A stretch of DNA of 64,000 bases from Chrysomallon squamiferum. Lineage: Eukaryota; Mollusca; Gastropoda; Neomphalida; Peltospiridae. A program made the position numbers and the translations under genes. The notes under the pieces were generated by a model. The model had not been told where the DNA came from, did not search any database, and saw only the letters and a program-made list of their open reading frames with translations. The DNA lies in NCBI GenBank assembly GCA_012295275.1, contig CM022665.1, positions 5,333,901 through 5,397,900 on the forward strand, read 5' to 3'. Shown one piece after another: positions 1-35,606 of the stretch. Numbering within the stretch: position 1 is the stretch's first letter; each line of letters opens with the position of its first letter.

Positions 1-336
1 GATATATTTTTTTTGTTGTTGTATGTTATTTGATTAACGCTAGAAGAAAACAGCAAATCAGTCTGTCTTTACGATTGCCTGACGTAACGACTACAGACAT
101 TTTTTAACTTAACGCTTTTGTTATTATACTTTATTATTAATTAAGAGTTAATGAACATGTAACTTTGAAGTATGTAGGATATATTTAAACAATTTTTTAG
201 TATCACTACAGTGTTACTTTATGAAAACACCAACAAACAAAAAAAAAAAAAAAAAAAAAGAAAAAAGAAAATTAAAAGAAAAAGAAAAACATTGGGCTTA
301 TTTCTTATTTCTTTACTTTATTAAATTCAAATTTAC

Positions 337-1394
<1,058 letters not shown>

Positions 1395-1505
1395 CTAAGG
1401 AAATAGACGAAGAAAATAATAATTGACAATTGTAAATTAAAAAACAAAAATATTCACAACCCACATTGTAGAAATTTCGTTTATTTAGCTTATTACAGGC
1501 CTTAC

Positions 1506-5209
<3,704 letters not shown>

Positions 5210-5210
<1 letters not shown>

Positions 5211-5440
5211 ATATATGTATATATGTGTGTATGTTTGTATGTATGTATGTATGTATGCATGTATGTATGTATGTATGTGTGTACGTACGTACGTACGTAT
5301 GTATGTATGTATGTATGTATGTATGTATGTATGTATGTATGTATGCATGTATGTATTTATGTATGCACGTACGTATGATATGTACGTTCGTATGTCTATA
5401 CCTATGTATGGTATGTACGTTCGTATGTCTGTATGTGTGT
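5210..5440. repeat. (TATG)n satellite
   Basis: About 230 bases of TATG units with TACG and TGTG variants. Confidence 0.95.
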
Positions 5441-5536
5441 ATAAAACTGATAACAATAGGTTATAATGAAAAACAACAAAGTCAATTAATTAAACCGCTC
5501 ATAAAATCTGCTACAGCAAACAGCTAAGGACAGTCA

Positions 5537-5860
5537 TCACAGCGCTGCGAACTTCACTGGTAATTGTGTTATTTTTATATCAAGTAGATCGCGAACCTTT
5601 CTAGCGTAATGCACTAAATAAACTGAGAGACGTGTTGATACCACCGTCGCCTCAGTAAAGCCCACACATCCAGCCAGCAACGAGAGGCAGAGAAGGCCTA
5701 AGTGCACTTCATTCCACAAGACGAAATAACATCTAATATCAAAGAGGTGGTTAGTCAGATTTGAACATATGAAAACTGAAGCTAAAAATACTAGAAACGG
5801 TGCATAGGAAATTAGCTCTTGATTTTTCTCTTTAACCCAAACAATATGTCGTTTTAGTTC
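5537..5860 (-). CDS. Exon-like open frame of a multi-pass membrane protein (gustatory-receptor-like?)
   Basis: An open frame of 108 codons, including the stop, with no internal ATG. It follows a TGA at 5863 and ends in TGA at 5537. It reads ELKRHIVWVKEKNQEL, a hydrophobic segment ISYAPFLVFLASVFI, then CYFVLWNEVHLGLLCLSLLAGC with GFTEATVV, and an amphipathic tail SVYLVHYARKVRDLLDIKITQ. The arrangement (TM, TM, EA motif, helix, LPVKF) resembles the end of invertebrate gustatory receptors before their last membrane segment, but I could not find the matching last exon. Possible acceptors are at 5860 (GAG) or a better TTTTTAG inside the frame. It could also be a chance open frame or an old pseudogene. 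Confidence 0.33.
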   Translation of the reverse strand, partial: ELKRHIVWVKEKNQELISYAPFLVFLASVFICSNLTNHLFDIRCYFVLWNEVHLGLLCLSLLAGCVGFTEATVVSTRLSVYLVHYARKVRDLLDIKITQLPVKFAAL

Positions 5861-6113
5861 TCAGTCCACTGATGAACCCATTTAAGGATGGGTTTTTTTT
5901 TTCGTGGAGGTGGTGTTGTTGTTGTTTTTGCTGATCAAAGTGCATATCAGAATTTAAGTAGAAGTCAATTTGGTATCAAAAGAGGCTTGTGTGTCAAGAG
6001 CTTATTCATAGGAAAAATCTGAATATAGAATTGAAAGCGTTATATTGAATAATTCTCGGGTGAAATCGAATACAGTTAAAAAACGACTATGAAATGTTAT
6101 TGAAAACATTATT

Positions 6114-6435
<322 letters not shown>

Positions 6436-6603
6436 GACATGCATGCTCACACACATATACTCACACAGACAAACACATACTCACATATGTACTATATATC
6501 CGTACTCTAATGCTTTGTTATCAATAATAAGGCGCATTCTCTCATCTCGCTCTCTCTATATTTCTCTGAAACCCCTGCTCCTTGATGTTATCGCTTTTTT
6601 TGA

Positions 6604-6890
6604 CATACAAACATACATACATACATAAACACACACACACACACATATATACACACACACACACACACACATATATATACGTACACACGTATACACATAC
6701 ATACATACATACATACATACATAAACACACACACACACATATATATACGTACACACGTATACACATATATACATACATACATACATAAACACACACACAC
6801 ACATATATATACACACACACACACATATATATACGTACACACGTATACACATACATACATACATACACACATATGCACATCTGCATATAC
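6604..6890. repeat. Compound CATA/CA/TA satellite
   Basis: Higher-order repeat of CATACATA, CACACA and ATATATACGTACACACGTATACA blocks, about 120 bp per unit, just upstream of the CRYL1-like gene. Confidence 0.92.
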
Positions 6891-7116
6891 ACATAACGTT
6901 CAAGATGCAATTTAAACCCGTCCGTCTCATAAACGAAATTTGTATTATCTTTTCACTGTACTTCTGTTACTTGTATCAGCACAGTAACGAAATCCGAGGT
7001 CAAAAGATGAGGAGCCAGTGGTCTTCGAACCCCATACAATGTATGTCATAATTATCTAGGTCACTTTGTTGGTGTATATCAAATAACGAAGCTCAGTGAG
7101 ACTGAAACTTGCCAAA

Positions 7117-17649
<10,533 letters not shown>

Positions 17650-17670
<21 letters not shown>

Positions 17671-17709
17671 AAACACTTCTCTGTACACGAGTGTACATAG
17701 AAACACTTC
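17650..17709 (+). repeat. Perfect 30-bp tandem duplication across the CRYL1-like stop codon
   Basis: Two identical 30-bp units (17650-17679 and 17680-17709). Each contains the inverted repeat TGTACACGAGTGTACA and a TAG. The first TAG is the stop of the gene; the second lies in the 3' UTR in the same frame. Confidence 0.95.
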
Positions 17710-17791
17710 ATGTTTGATTATTCAGGCGCAAATGAAAAAAAAATTAAATCAGGCTCAAAATACTGGAAAATTTATTTTGATTTTCCGTCTG

Positions 17792-17795
<4 letters not shown>

Positions 17796-17870
<75 letters not shown>
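17796..17870. repeat. (CT)n microsatellite in the 3' UTR region
   Basis: CT repeat about 125 bases after the CRYL1-like stop and before the possible polyadenylation signal at 18234. Confidence 0.93.
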
Positions 17871-17876
<6 letters not shown>

Positions 17877-18239
17877 CACATACATGCACATTAAAAACTG
17901 ATGCACATCGACAGACAAATATAAAATTACATTATTACGAGCAAAATCTTTTAATAAGATTTCAATTTTGAGGCCATGGCTTAAATTAACGACCTTGACG
18001 TTTACAGTTATCTAGTATCTCGTGAACTGCTTAGGCTGTTTAGTTTTTTGCTATCTTAACATCTTGAAGAAACCCTAAAGTAAAGGATATTTAACATCTA
18101 AAGGATAATAATATTAAAATGAAACGTAAACAACTACTAAAACTTCCTACGTCTTTATCCTTCCTTCTAACAATTTTCTTCTTTCCCGTTTAATTTTTAT
18201 ATATATATTTTTTTAAATCCTGTTCCGATTCAGAATAAA

Positions 18240-19738
18240 GTATGAAAAAAAAAACCAGAAACGGATGATTCAGTTAAAAAAAGGCTTTTGGACATGTTTT
18301 TAGAACGACCAGTTTGCTACTAATAAAAAAAAAAAAGAGCAGAAAAAACAGAATAGGAAATTAGTTGGAGGAACAAACTGGGTACTTCGTGCTTTTTGGT
18401 CATCATAACCGCCATTTTCAGAAACTATTCTCTTAATTACTGGGAGTGAAAAAAAACAAAAAAATGATTTGTATCGCGTATTTTAAATGTCATCTCACCT
18501 GATATATGTCCAGAACGTGAAGATCGTTATATTTCCTCCAGCATAATGTATTTAAAGGTCAGCTTTTATTAAGAATTACATAATAAAAAAGGCCTATCTT
18601 TTCAAAATAAACTGAAAACATAATAGAAATCAATAAATTTGGATTTCTTTTATAAAACGAAAAAAAAAAAAAAAAACGAAACCAAGTATAACCACAATTC
18701 TCATTCAGATTATTATTATCATCATCGTCTTCATTATAGTTCTAATCGTTATTATTATGTTATAATGTAATATATATTATTATCGTTGTCATACTGTATT
18801 TCTTGTAATAATCGTCTTTATTATCGTTATTACTGTTGTTATTACTATAGTTACAAGATGAGCATAATTTGTAACTATTACAACATTATGATGAGCCTAT
18901 CAATTATTAAGCTTTCTTTTTTCAAGAACAGTAATGTAGTATTTCCATCTTGACCAATACTAGAGTGCTGACTGCAGACAGATTCTGTCTGTTCATAATT
19001 GGGGATGCATTGCTAAACGTAGATCTTCAGATATCTTCAGAATCCTGAACCTTAATCCGGCGAAATTGTTACATCAATGCGACTGCCTTCTCGTGCCATT
19101 TAAAGTTTTGTTAACTGTTTCTTCTCACACACCCACACACTCACACTCGCACACACACTCACACACGCACACGCACACACTCACACACTCAGACGCTGCA
19201 AATCGCGCAGACGCAAATTATGTGCAGCAGTGTTATGTTGTTTACACTACCATTTTCTCTGACTGTTATAAACAATGATTCCAATTCATAAGTAATGATG
19301 CAAATGTTTACAAATTAGATATAAAAGCCATATAATATTGCATATAAAAGCCAGTATTTGAATATTTTAACATTTCAGTTTCATTATTCGTTACCTTGTT
19401 GCATTAAACTGTATACAGATTGTTGAGATTCCTTACTGGCGCGATAGAATTTTATTTTTTATTTTTTATTTTTCTGTTAGGAAAACATAAAAGTTCTGTG
19501 AATATCAATTAAATGTCATTAGTAAAGCTTCTCGCTTATTGTGCTTCAGTCATTATAACTGTCCTACATTTTATTTTTTAATAATTTATTTACATTGAGT
19601 TCTTTTCGTTTTTTAGTCTCCCCGTAGTTATAATAGTCTTCTGTTTGTAATGTTGTCAAATAACAATTCTGAGTGGTTTATTTTTGAGTGGCTTTTTTAA
19701 GTGGAAATGAGCAGTTATATATGTACTAGTGTAAGTGC

Positions 19739-19796
<58 letters not shown>

Positions 19797-21303
19797 AACC
19801 CGCTTACATGCTTTAAAATAATGGGAAATGTTCGAATACAATAACTTTGCCAGTTAAAACTAAAAGTTAGTATTATAAATATTCTTAATTCGTTTTATTT
19901 AATCCTTATTTTTTTACAAAATGCCTTCATTTTTTTTGTGGCATTATGAAAATTAACATTACATGTTAAGTAATCCTTTGAATGGCAGTTTCAGCAGTTC
20001 GCTGAAATTATTTTTGGAAAGAAAACAGTTTAATCTGTAATTAATGTAGATATTACGTTCAGCAGTAGGTGAGTAGGGTTTACTGTTTCAGATTTTCATT
20101 ATCGTCGAAGATTGCTTGCCATGATGTGTAATGCATTTTAGTAATGAGAACGACCTTCTTTGTCAGATGGTTCAAGATTCGGAATTAAAACTGTCGAAGG
20201 CAGATAAACATAATGGTTTTAATACATGGACAGTTCTGCACTGATTCCTGCTAACGTAAGTGTACCAGTCTCGCAGCAATCTAAAAGCTGGAACAGGAAG
20301 CGGAGCAGGATTCCACGCAAAATTAACTGGGAAGAATAAGACCAAAATAGAAATATCTTTTCTCCAGTTTCGAATTTATTAACTTAAAGACAATTTTTAA
20401 AGATCTCTACTGACAACTGGAGAACACATTGTCTCTTTGATCGGTGAAACGATATACTAACCGATGAATAATTACAAGTTTCTGGTAACTACAAATAATC
20501 AAAAAAAAAAAAAAAGACACGGAATGGAAACCCATACTAGTGTCTGCGCTGTATTGAGTATCCATTAGTCAGTAAGTGAAATATCATTTAACATTAAGGA
20601 CAAATCATAATGATCGTCTAGAAACTATTGACTTGATACACTTTCCGTCGAAAACGTGACTTCGGCATTCAAAGAAGTAAAATTTGTAGTAAGCTTTTAA
20701 AAGGGTTAGTATGTCAAGGAAATTGGTGACTTGAAAATTGTTACGCACTTAATGATTTGTCTGAAAGAGACACTCAAGTTCAGTTATGTATGTAATGGTG
20801 CAAGTAAATGAATGTGTTAACAGATAGAATCATCTGTTTAATTAATTAACATAAATCTGTAGATTGTATACGTTATAATGTTGTTGTAGTTGTTGTTATC
20901 AATGGGAAACGTTAAAATGACTTGGGCAAAGTAGTTAACTGATATTCAGAAAACGTTAACAGAAGAAAATGACGATGAAGAGCAAGAAGAAGAAGAAGAT
21001 GATAATGAAGATGATGATGATATTGAGATTAAAGACAAAATAAAAAACAGGTATCAACAAAAACAACAGTGAAAAATAACAGCAAAAGTAAAACAAAAAC
21101 AATACATTTAAAAACAACAAATTAATTTATGCATATAATCTGTAAGCAAAGGAAAAAAAAATCTAAATGTTTACATTAAAAATTTTCAAACCATTATTAT
21201 TTTCAGAAAACGGCTATATATTTTGTTTATGTAATACTATATAAATATACACACATCTTTCATATATACACGAATTACATCTATTTCTTTTAAATTGTAT
21301 TTA

Positions 21304-21339
<36 letters not shown>

Positions 21340-22600
21340 TTTGCCAGGCATTGTTGTTTTAATAACTAAATTCATCCTTATGGATGATATACGTTCTCCA
21401 TCCATCAAATTTCAGAAAATCTGGCAAAGTCTCTGATTTATCGATGTACGGATCATTATATTTGGTTTTCAGACGTGATATAGGAATCAATTTGAATAGG
21501 TGTTCCAAACTTCACAGATGCAAATACTCGTAACAAAACCAAAACTGTTTTTAATGACGAAGAATTTCGTGTACTTAATTCGGCTGTGATTTTATTAACG
21601 ACAGGCATAAAGATATCTGTTTTCTTTATTATTTAAACCTTCATAATGAACAAAGTGTTTTTCTTTTTGTAAATATGTGTGTATATATGTACGTGTGTAT
21701 GTATGCATGTAAAACCTAAGAACAGAGAGAAGAAACAGATTTCTTGAAATTTTTATAATTTTTGCTGGTTTCTTGAGATAGTAAAATAATATATATTCAT
21801 TGTATTTCTAATATATATATATATATATTAAAAACAATTAATATATAACGAGCTAAGAAATCAATGTCTTTGAACGGATTTTCAAATAACATGTTTTTAA
21901 ATTTCAGTTTCTGAACATAATGCAGTTTTTATAATATACAAATGAACAATATTCAGTGACGTTGAAACAGAAATAAACTGTGTCTGCCACTGTTTGAGTC
22001 TTTAGAAGTAATAAAACAGAACACACATTTATTTTTCAAAAAATCTAAAATGAATGATAATACAAAGCTTGAACCTCTCCGTTGCGTTAGTAAAAATAGC
22101 ATTTTTAATTTCAGTATACGAATAATCAAAGACTTTGAAATAGGTTTATATTAAGTCTGTGCTGAACAGAATAACCCAGCAGGACAGATGAAAAAAATAT
22201 TTCTTTACAGAAACTCGTTTGTATTACTCAAACAACTGAATAAAAAAAACGTTCTCAGATAGTACATAATTACATCTTTAATTTTCAGGCAAGCATAAAA
22301 CTCTGTACACTCGTTAAATGACTGAACTGAACGATTGGCAGAGACAGTATAAAGTTGTGTTAAACATGTATACTGATCCAGCCATGTTTAGTGGTATGTT
22401 TTCTATTTTGTCGTTTAACTACCTTCTAATGTTGTTATTTTATTTACGTAGAACGCCTTTGAATTATTTTATTAATTTCGAAATCTGAGTCAGAATTAGA
22501 ACAAAGTGAAAAATGAAGTCCTGTTTTGTTTAAAGATCTGTTTTATTTACTGACATGTCTGTAAAACAGCCATCTTGAGTCTGTGACGGCCATCTTGAAG
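18240..22600. other. Intergenic AT-rich DNA, no gene seen
   Basis: Poly-A/T runs, CA repeat (19120-19195), (GT)n at 19742-19794, ATT repeat near 21305-21340 and TA runs. No frame with protein-like composition and splice support. Confidence 0.65.
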
Positions 22601-22639
22601 TTATCCCACAATTCATTCTGTTTTAGCTGTGTGTGAAAA

Positions 22640-22815
22640 CCACTTTTTTCTCAGAACTTTTTTCTGAAAACCATTTGTCTATGAGAACAGCTTGTATAAG
22701 AGAATCATTTGTACATAATAACTATTTGTGTATGAGAATCATTTGTCTATGAGAATCACTTGTCAGTGAGACCCATTTGTCTATAAGAATGTCTTCTCTA
22801 TGAGAACTACTTTTG
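22640..22815. repeat. Minisatellite with ATTTGTCTATGAGAATC units
   Basis: About eight imperfect copies of a 20-23 bp unit (CATTTGTCTATGAGAATCA and variants). It is preceded at 22569 and 22590 by two copies of GCCATCTTGA. Confidence 0.82.
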
Positions 22816-25360
<2,545 letters not shown>

Positions 25361-25369
25361 ACGTCTTAG

Positions 25370-25565
25370 CAATGCACTAGTGCGACGTTTTTACGAAGGG
25401 CTCAGTCTGTATACTACCACGCAGTTGCTGAGCGGGCGCCGTTCACTTGGTCTTTCGACGCAACGACGTCGTACTAGCGCTGAACGGATGTCGTGCAGGG
25501 TCCGTAGGAGGTGCTCCTTGCTGTTTACAGGCAGGCGCCTCGTGACTGAAGTCGAGAAAAATAGC
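25370..25565. other. GC-rich, CpG-containing island
   Basis: About 195 bases, clearly richer in G, C and CpG (GCGACG, GCGGGCGCCG, CGACGCAACGACGTCG) than the AT-rich surroundings. It could be a promoter, part of a transposon or an exon. A 79-codon plus-strand frame beginning at 25380 has no recognisable family. Confidence 0.4.
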
Positions 25566-25899
25566 CACGTCGAATATGCGAGTGTTAAACACGGTAACTT
25601 CGATTTTCCGAAATTTTAGAAATCTCCCCTCCCCGAAGGCAGAAAAATGGATTTGTTATTGTAGCATTAAGTTGTGTAGTTTTGAAACACCTTAATAAGG
25701 TGTTTTTTTTACACTATTATAAAAATATGATTATAATTTATTGTGTGAATTAATGTGCGGTTGTTTATATATGTATAATATTACGTATACAAAGACTAAA
25801 TGTGAAAAATGGAACTGTTGTGTTGGACAAAAAATACGATGATTAATTTTCTGATGATGAAAATTGATTTCTTCGTAATACTTTTTTCATGATACCTAT

Positions 25900-26272
<373 letters not shown>

Positions 26273-26825
26273 TCCGTCTCTCCGTGTATGTGAATATGTA
26301 TAATGTACGTATGTATTTGTGTTCATATTGATGTCTGTGTTTACTGCGACGTTAATTAAACTGTGTATGCTTACCTTATTCTGCAAAACACCAAACACGT
26401 TATTATGGTTCTGGATCTACATTTTTATTTCTCGGGTCTCATTCGAAAAATATACTTAAATCTGCTAGACATCGGGCTTTATTTTCGGGCTTATATTTAA
26501 ATAACACTAGGAGAGTTAATCTAGTATAAGCTGGTAGCGCCACATATAGTTTCTGTTAATAGCTTGAAATAACACGCGATCTATTAAATCATCACGGCTG
26601 AGTTCAGTGAATAAGAAAGCGCTGTTTATCATGAAAGATGCAGCAGGTATCTCTATGAGAGAGCGCTGAAGTCTTGTTCCTTCTCTTCTCTAAGCCTGTT
26701 TTAGTTCCGTCTTACCACTTCTTACCTTTCTAGAGATTTACAAAACAACCGTCTTTCCATTTTGAAATGCGAAAGTCTGCCTGAAACTGAAGATTCTGTC
26801 ATTTGTATTTAGTCCTGGTCCCCAG

Positions 26826-26900
26826 GCTATGGTTAAGATGTAAAGTAGTGGTTTAAAGCGTGATGGGTCCGAGGATCAATCCTTACCAGTGCTGTATGTA
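26826..26900 (+). repeat. tRNA-derived SINE-like head
   Basis: TATGGTTAAGATGTAAAGTAGTGG followed at tRNA-like distance by GGGTCCGAGGATCAATCC, a B-box-like sequence. Weak but consistent with a decayed SINE. Confidence 0.33.
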
Positions 26901-27519
26901 GTGTTAATGACTTGCTTCTCAAAGACCTTGGTATATGCGAGCATGTATATATATATAAATAACATACAGTGCTATTATCACACGACTGGAGAAGAATTTA
27001 GTATTTAAAAGTGCTGTTGTCAGATCACACAGATTCTAAGCCCTTGAAATATTACATTGTACTCAGACGCTTAAAATGTTTTATATAACTGAGGTTAAGA
27101 CTACTGCAAGCAAAACAAAATAATAAAAGGAATAAAGACACATAATAATAATTTAACACCAAATTTAGTTTAAAAGATAAATGAAAAAAAAAGATTTGAC
27201 AATGAAATGACCCTTACTTGTTCAAAACTCTTTGGCAAGGTCTAAGCAGAACGATTATCTTTAAAAAAAAAAAAAAAAGTGAAGTGTTAAATCTCCAAAA
27301 TCGATATCATATTTGTTATTCTTAAATTACTGATAATTGTGTCAGTGAAAGAAACGTTTCAGACACATAAACGAAACGCAATTTACATCAGCGGGGGAAA
27401 AAAACAGCTAATTTTAATTAAAGATAATTACTCTAGATTTTGATCTATCTATCATTATGTTATATTTTGCTGATCAAAGACTGCCAAAGAATACATAGGT
27501 CACAGTTCTTTCGTGACTG

Positions 27520-28206
27520 ATAACTAAGTGAATTTTATTAACCATCATTTTGTTGACAGATATAACGATGTCCTTAGATTGAAATGTTAAAATACTGCTT
27601 TTAATCCTGTCAGTTCGCGTCCAAGTCTCTCCCTTTGTAGTTATTTTATTTATGTCATTGTGCTTTTGTTTCATCTATATTTTTAATAGCTTGTACATAC
27701 AGACATAAGTCTTCGGGCACGCAGTTCACGTTTCAGTTCTCTAGGTACATTTTTTTACTTAGTAATATTTGACATAATTTGATGAAAAGAACGTAACATA
27801 AAGAAGACTGATATATCGTAATTTGTGATGGGGTTTTACATTTAATAGTGTACTAGAGATATATATGTTATGAATGTAGAGTGAAATTTTAAAACACTGC
27901 TTTTAAATTTATGAGCTAATGGCAATGGCCATCTCTTTGCAGTTATATTGATATAATTTATTTGCGATTTAGCCTAATCTAAATTCTTTCAATCGTTAAA
28001 TTTATTTTTCGCATCTTTCTTCCACGAGTATATCGTTTTCAGTAGGTGTTTTTGCTGGATTTGATACTAGTTCTAAAAGGGTAGGAATATAACTTTATAG
28101 CTGTAACGTATTGATGTTATGAGATATTTAAAACGCGATCGTTAAAGGCATCAATTAAAGTCAACGTCGATGCTTATGCAGTTATTTATTGATTATTAAT
28201 TATTAC

Positions 28207-28277
<71 letters not shown>

Positions 28278-29000
28278 CTTACGAACATACCAATAAATGT
28301 CCATCCTACCATTTTTGTAGTTATTTTACTTGTGCCTGTATTATCCATCTTTAAATAACTCGATTTATTTCTGACATTTTTTTCCTTCTCGTTTAATAGT
28401 TCCTCTGTACTAATAGTTGTCATTAATTCCAAATTCGTGGACAAACGATTTTCTTAGATTAGAACAAATTAATGTCCACACCTAACCCCTTGAAGTTATT
28501 TTACTGCTTTGTATTTATTTATCCAGCCTCACCCAGCAGATCAGAACAGCATTCAAAGCTTTTTTTTTCATTATCGTCCACGCCTATCCCTTGTAGCTAT
28601 TTTACTTCTATAGACATCCAGCATTACCTTTTAGATTAAAACAGAATTTAAACTATTTCGTTAAAGTCCAAGCTTCTCTTGAATACTGAAACTGCAGGAA
28701 CCCTAGGAATTGTGTTGTAATGACGTCCTTAGACTGCATGTGGGTTCAGTTAATATCGATATTTTGTAATTACTTACATAGATTTCATCTGCACTAACCT
28801 TATTTTTGTTTTTAACTAATGGATTTATTACTGTCTATTTTTTCTTCTGCAGCTTCTGTTTATACAAAAAAAAAAAAAAGATTTTGTTTAAGACTGATTA
28901 GTTCTGAAAATTTACCGATATGGCTTTGTATATTGTAATTATCTATATAATAGTCTGGTGGGTTTTTTTTTGATGTTTAGTCTTTGTGGTATATTTATTT
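27520..29000. repeat. Degenerate tandem array
   Basis: Several diverged copies of a unit with TTAGATTAAAACAGAATT, then GTCCACGCCTATCCCTTG and TGTAGTTATTTTACTT. The last motif recurs near 27632, 27935, 28172, 28311, 28488, 28590 and 28763 at uneven spacing. An AG microsatellite (28209-28275) interrupts the array. No coding meaning recognised. Confidence 0.6.
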
Positions 29001-29159
29001 AACTTCATCTGTAGGCCTAGTCTTTAAAAATCTGTATTTAGTTTTCGCTTCACTTTTTCTACCTTCGTCAGCAGTTACTCACGAATTATATATATATTTT
29101 CATTTTAATTTTTCATTAGTTCAGAAAATGTATGAACATAAATTTGCGGTCAAATATAA

Positions 29160-29188
29160 TAATACTATGATATAGAAATTGTGTTTAT

Positions 29189-29220
<32 letters not shown>

Positions 29221-29262
29221 CAAATACTATGATATAGAAATTGTGTTTACACACACACACAC
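29160..29262. repeat. Duplicated CA-repeat flank
   Basis: AATACTATGATATAGAAATTGTGTTTA followed by a CA repeat occurs twice, at 29160 and 29222. Confidence 0.9.
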
Positions 29263-29841
29263 GTTTTCAGTGAATAGCGAACTAGTTCTGTATATTTCAT
29301 ATTTTTATATACATTTTCGTTCCAAAAATATCATTTTCAGACAAACATATTATTATAATGATATTCAAACACTGGAACTGCGTTTAAACTTTTCATCAAT
29401 TTCATATACATTCGTTTGTATCTCAGTCATCACAGCGATTGGTTATAGTTATAATTTTCAATGAATTAAAATGCCATTAATTCTTAATGTGTATTATTCC
29501 AATTTTCCCAAATGGTCGTTATTATCTATTATATAAATTATTTTTAAAAATGATTTAATTACTGCGTCTTCTTTTTCTGCTACTCTTAGTAGGTTATTGG
29601 AGTTTTCAGTAAAAGGGTGATCTGCTTCTGAAAAATGTTCAAATCTAAATTTATTTCAGTCTCCTTCTCAAAGAAAACGTTATTAAAAAGGTTTAATACG
29701 TTTAATAAACGTGGACGAAAAATATATTAAAATAAGTATAACAATTAAAAGAGTTATTGTTTCATCTAAACTGAATATATACATAAACAGTTCAAGATAC
29801 ACCTTCAATTTAATACGCTACATATACATATACATATACAA

Positions 29842-29978
29842 TATTATTATTATTATTATTATTATTATTATCATCATTATTATCATTATTATTATTATTA
29901 TTATTATTATCATCATCATCATCATTATTATTATTATTATTATCATTATTATTATCATTATCATTATTATTATTATTA

Positions 29979-30033
<55 letters not shown>
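29842..30033. repeat. (ATT)n/(ATC)n array
   Basis: About 190 bases of ATT with interspersed ATC units. The following non-repetitive 200 bases hold a 67-codon minus-strand open stretch of unknown meaning. Confidence 0.95.
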
Positions 30034-30038
<5 letters not shown>

Positions 30039-30827
30039 TTATTACATAAAATTTGCTGGCTAACATGAATCCTTGGCGTTGTCCGAACTGACTGACCAGT
30101 TCGACATAACTGAATGTTTCCAGCACGTGGTGGTTGGAAGGTAAGGTCACGGGACACCATATTTCAGTCGATTCTCTTACCCGCGTGTTTGAGAAGAAAA
30201 AAAGCTGCTGGACTGGTCCCTGGATGCTCTTACCACTGGCGAATTCCATAAAAACTGACGTCTAAACTCTGTCTTCTTTTCCAGTGGATATCATCATACC
30301 GCATGTTTCTTTATTTTCACCCACAATATTTCTCCTCAGTAAAACTTGGGTCGATCAGCAGTCACACGAATGACTTGAAATACGACCGACTGTTTTTTTC
30401 GGTGTGTATAATTCTGATTATAATGGTGCTGATTTTCCTGAGTGGTTCCTTTAATAATTAAAAGACGACAGAAATTAAAGCAGTGATAACTTAATTACTG
30501 TGAAATAATTGATTTCCTTGAAGTGGAAAACAAATAACGATTAGCATTTTCTTTGTAGTCTGGTTGTGATGTATTTTAATGTTCTCGTCGTTACAAGGTG
30601 CTTTTAATATTGTTTACGTGCATCTGTAATGATTTAGACACCCAGTAGTTGATTTGACTTTCGTGCTGGGATGTCGTTAAACAATTTTAAATATGTTATT
30701 TTTTGTTTATTTCTTACTGTGTTATATACTTTGAAAAAAAAAAATTTAAAAAATCAGGTTTGATACTTTAAAAAAATTAAATGAAGTTACTACCAGTATA
30801 GAATTTGTTTCAAGAAAAATGTATACA

Positions 30828-35606
<4,779 letters not shown>

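Noticed and set aside
31-39. A terminal mini-exon for the TMEM272-like gene reading ALIK and stop after TTTTCTTCTAG
   Set aside because: The acceptor is good and the phase fits, but relatives continue much further after this membrane segment, so a larger exon beyond the window edge is more likely.
30050-30249. 67-codon minus-strand stretch beginning MEFASGKSIQG
   Set aside because: Balanced composition, but it runs into the ATC/ATT repeat with no splice donor or recognised domain.
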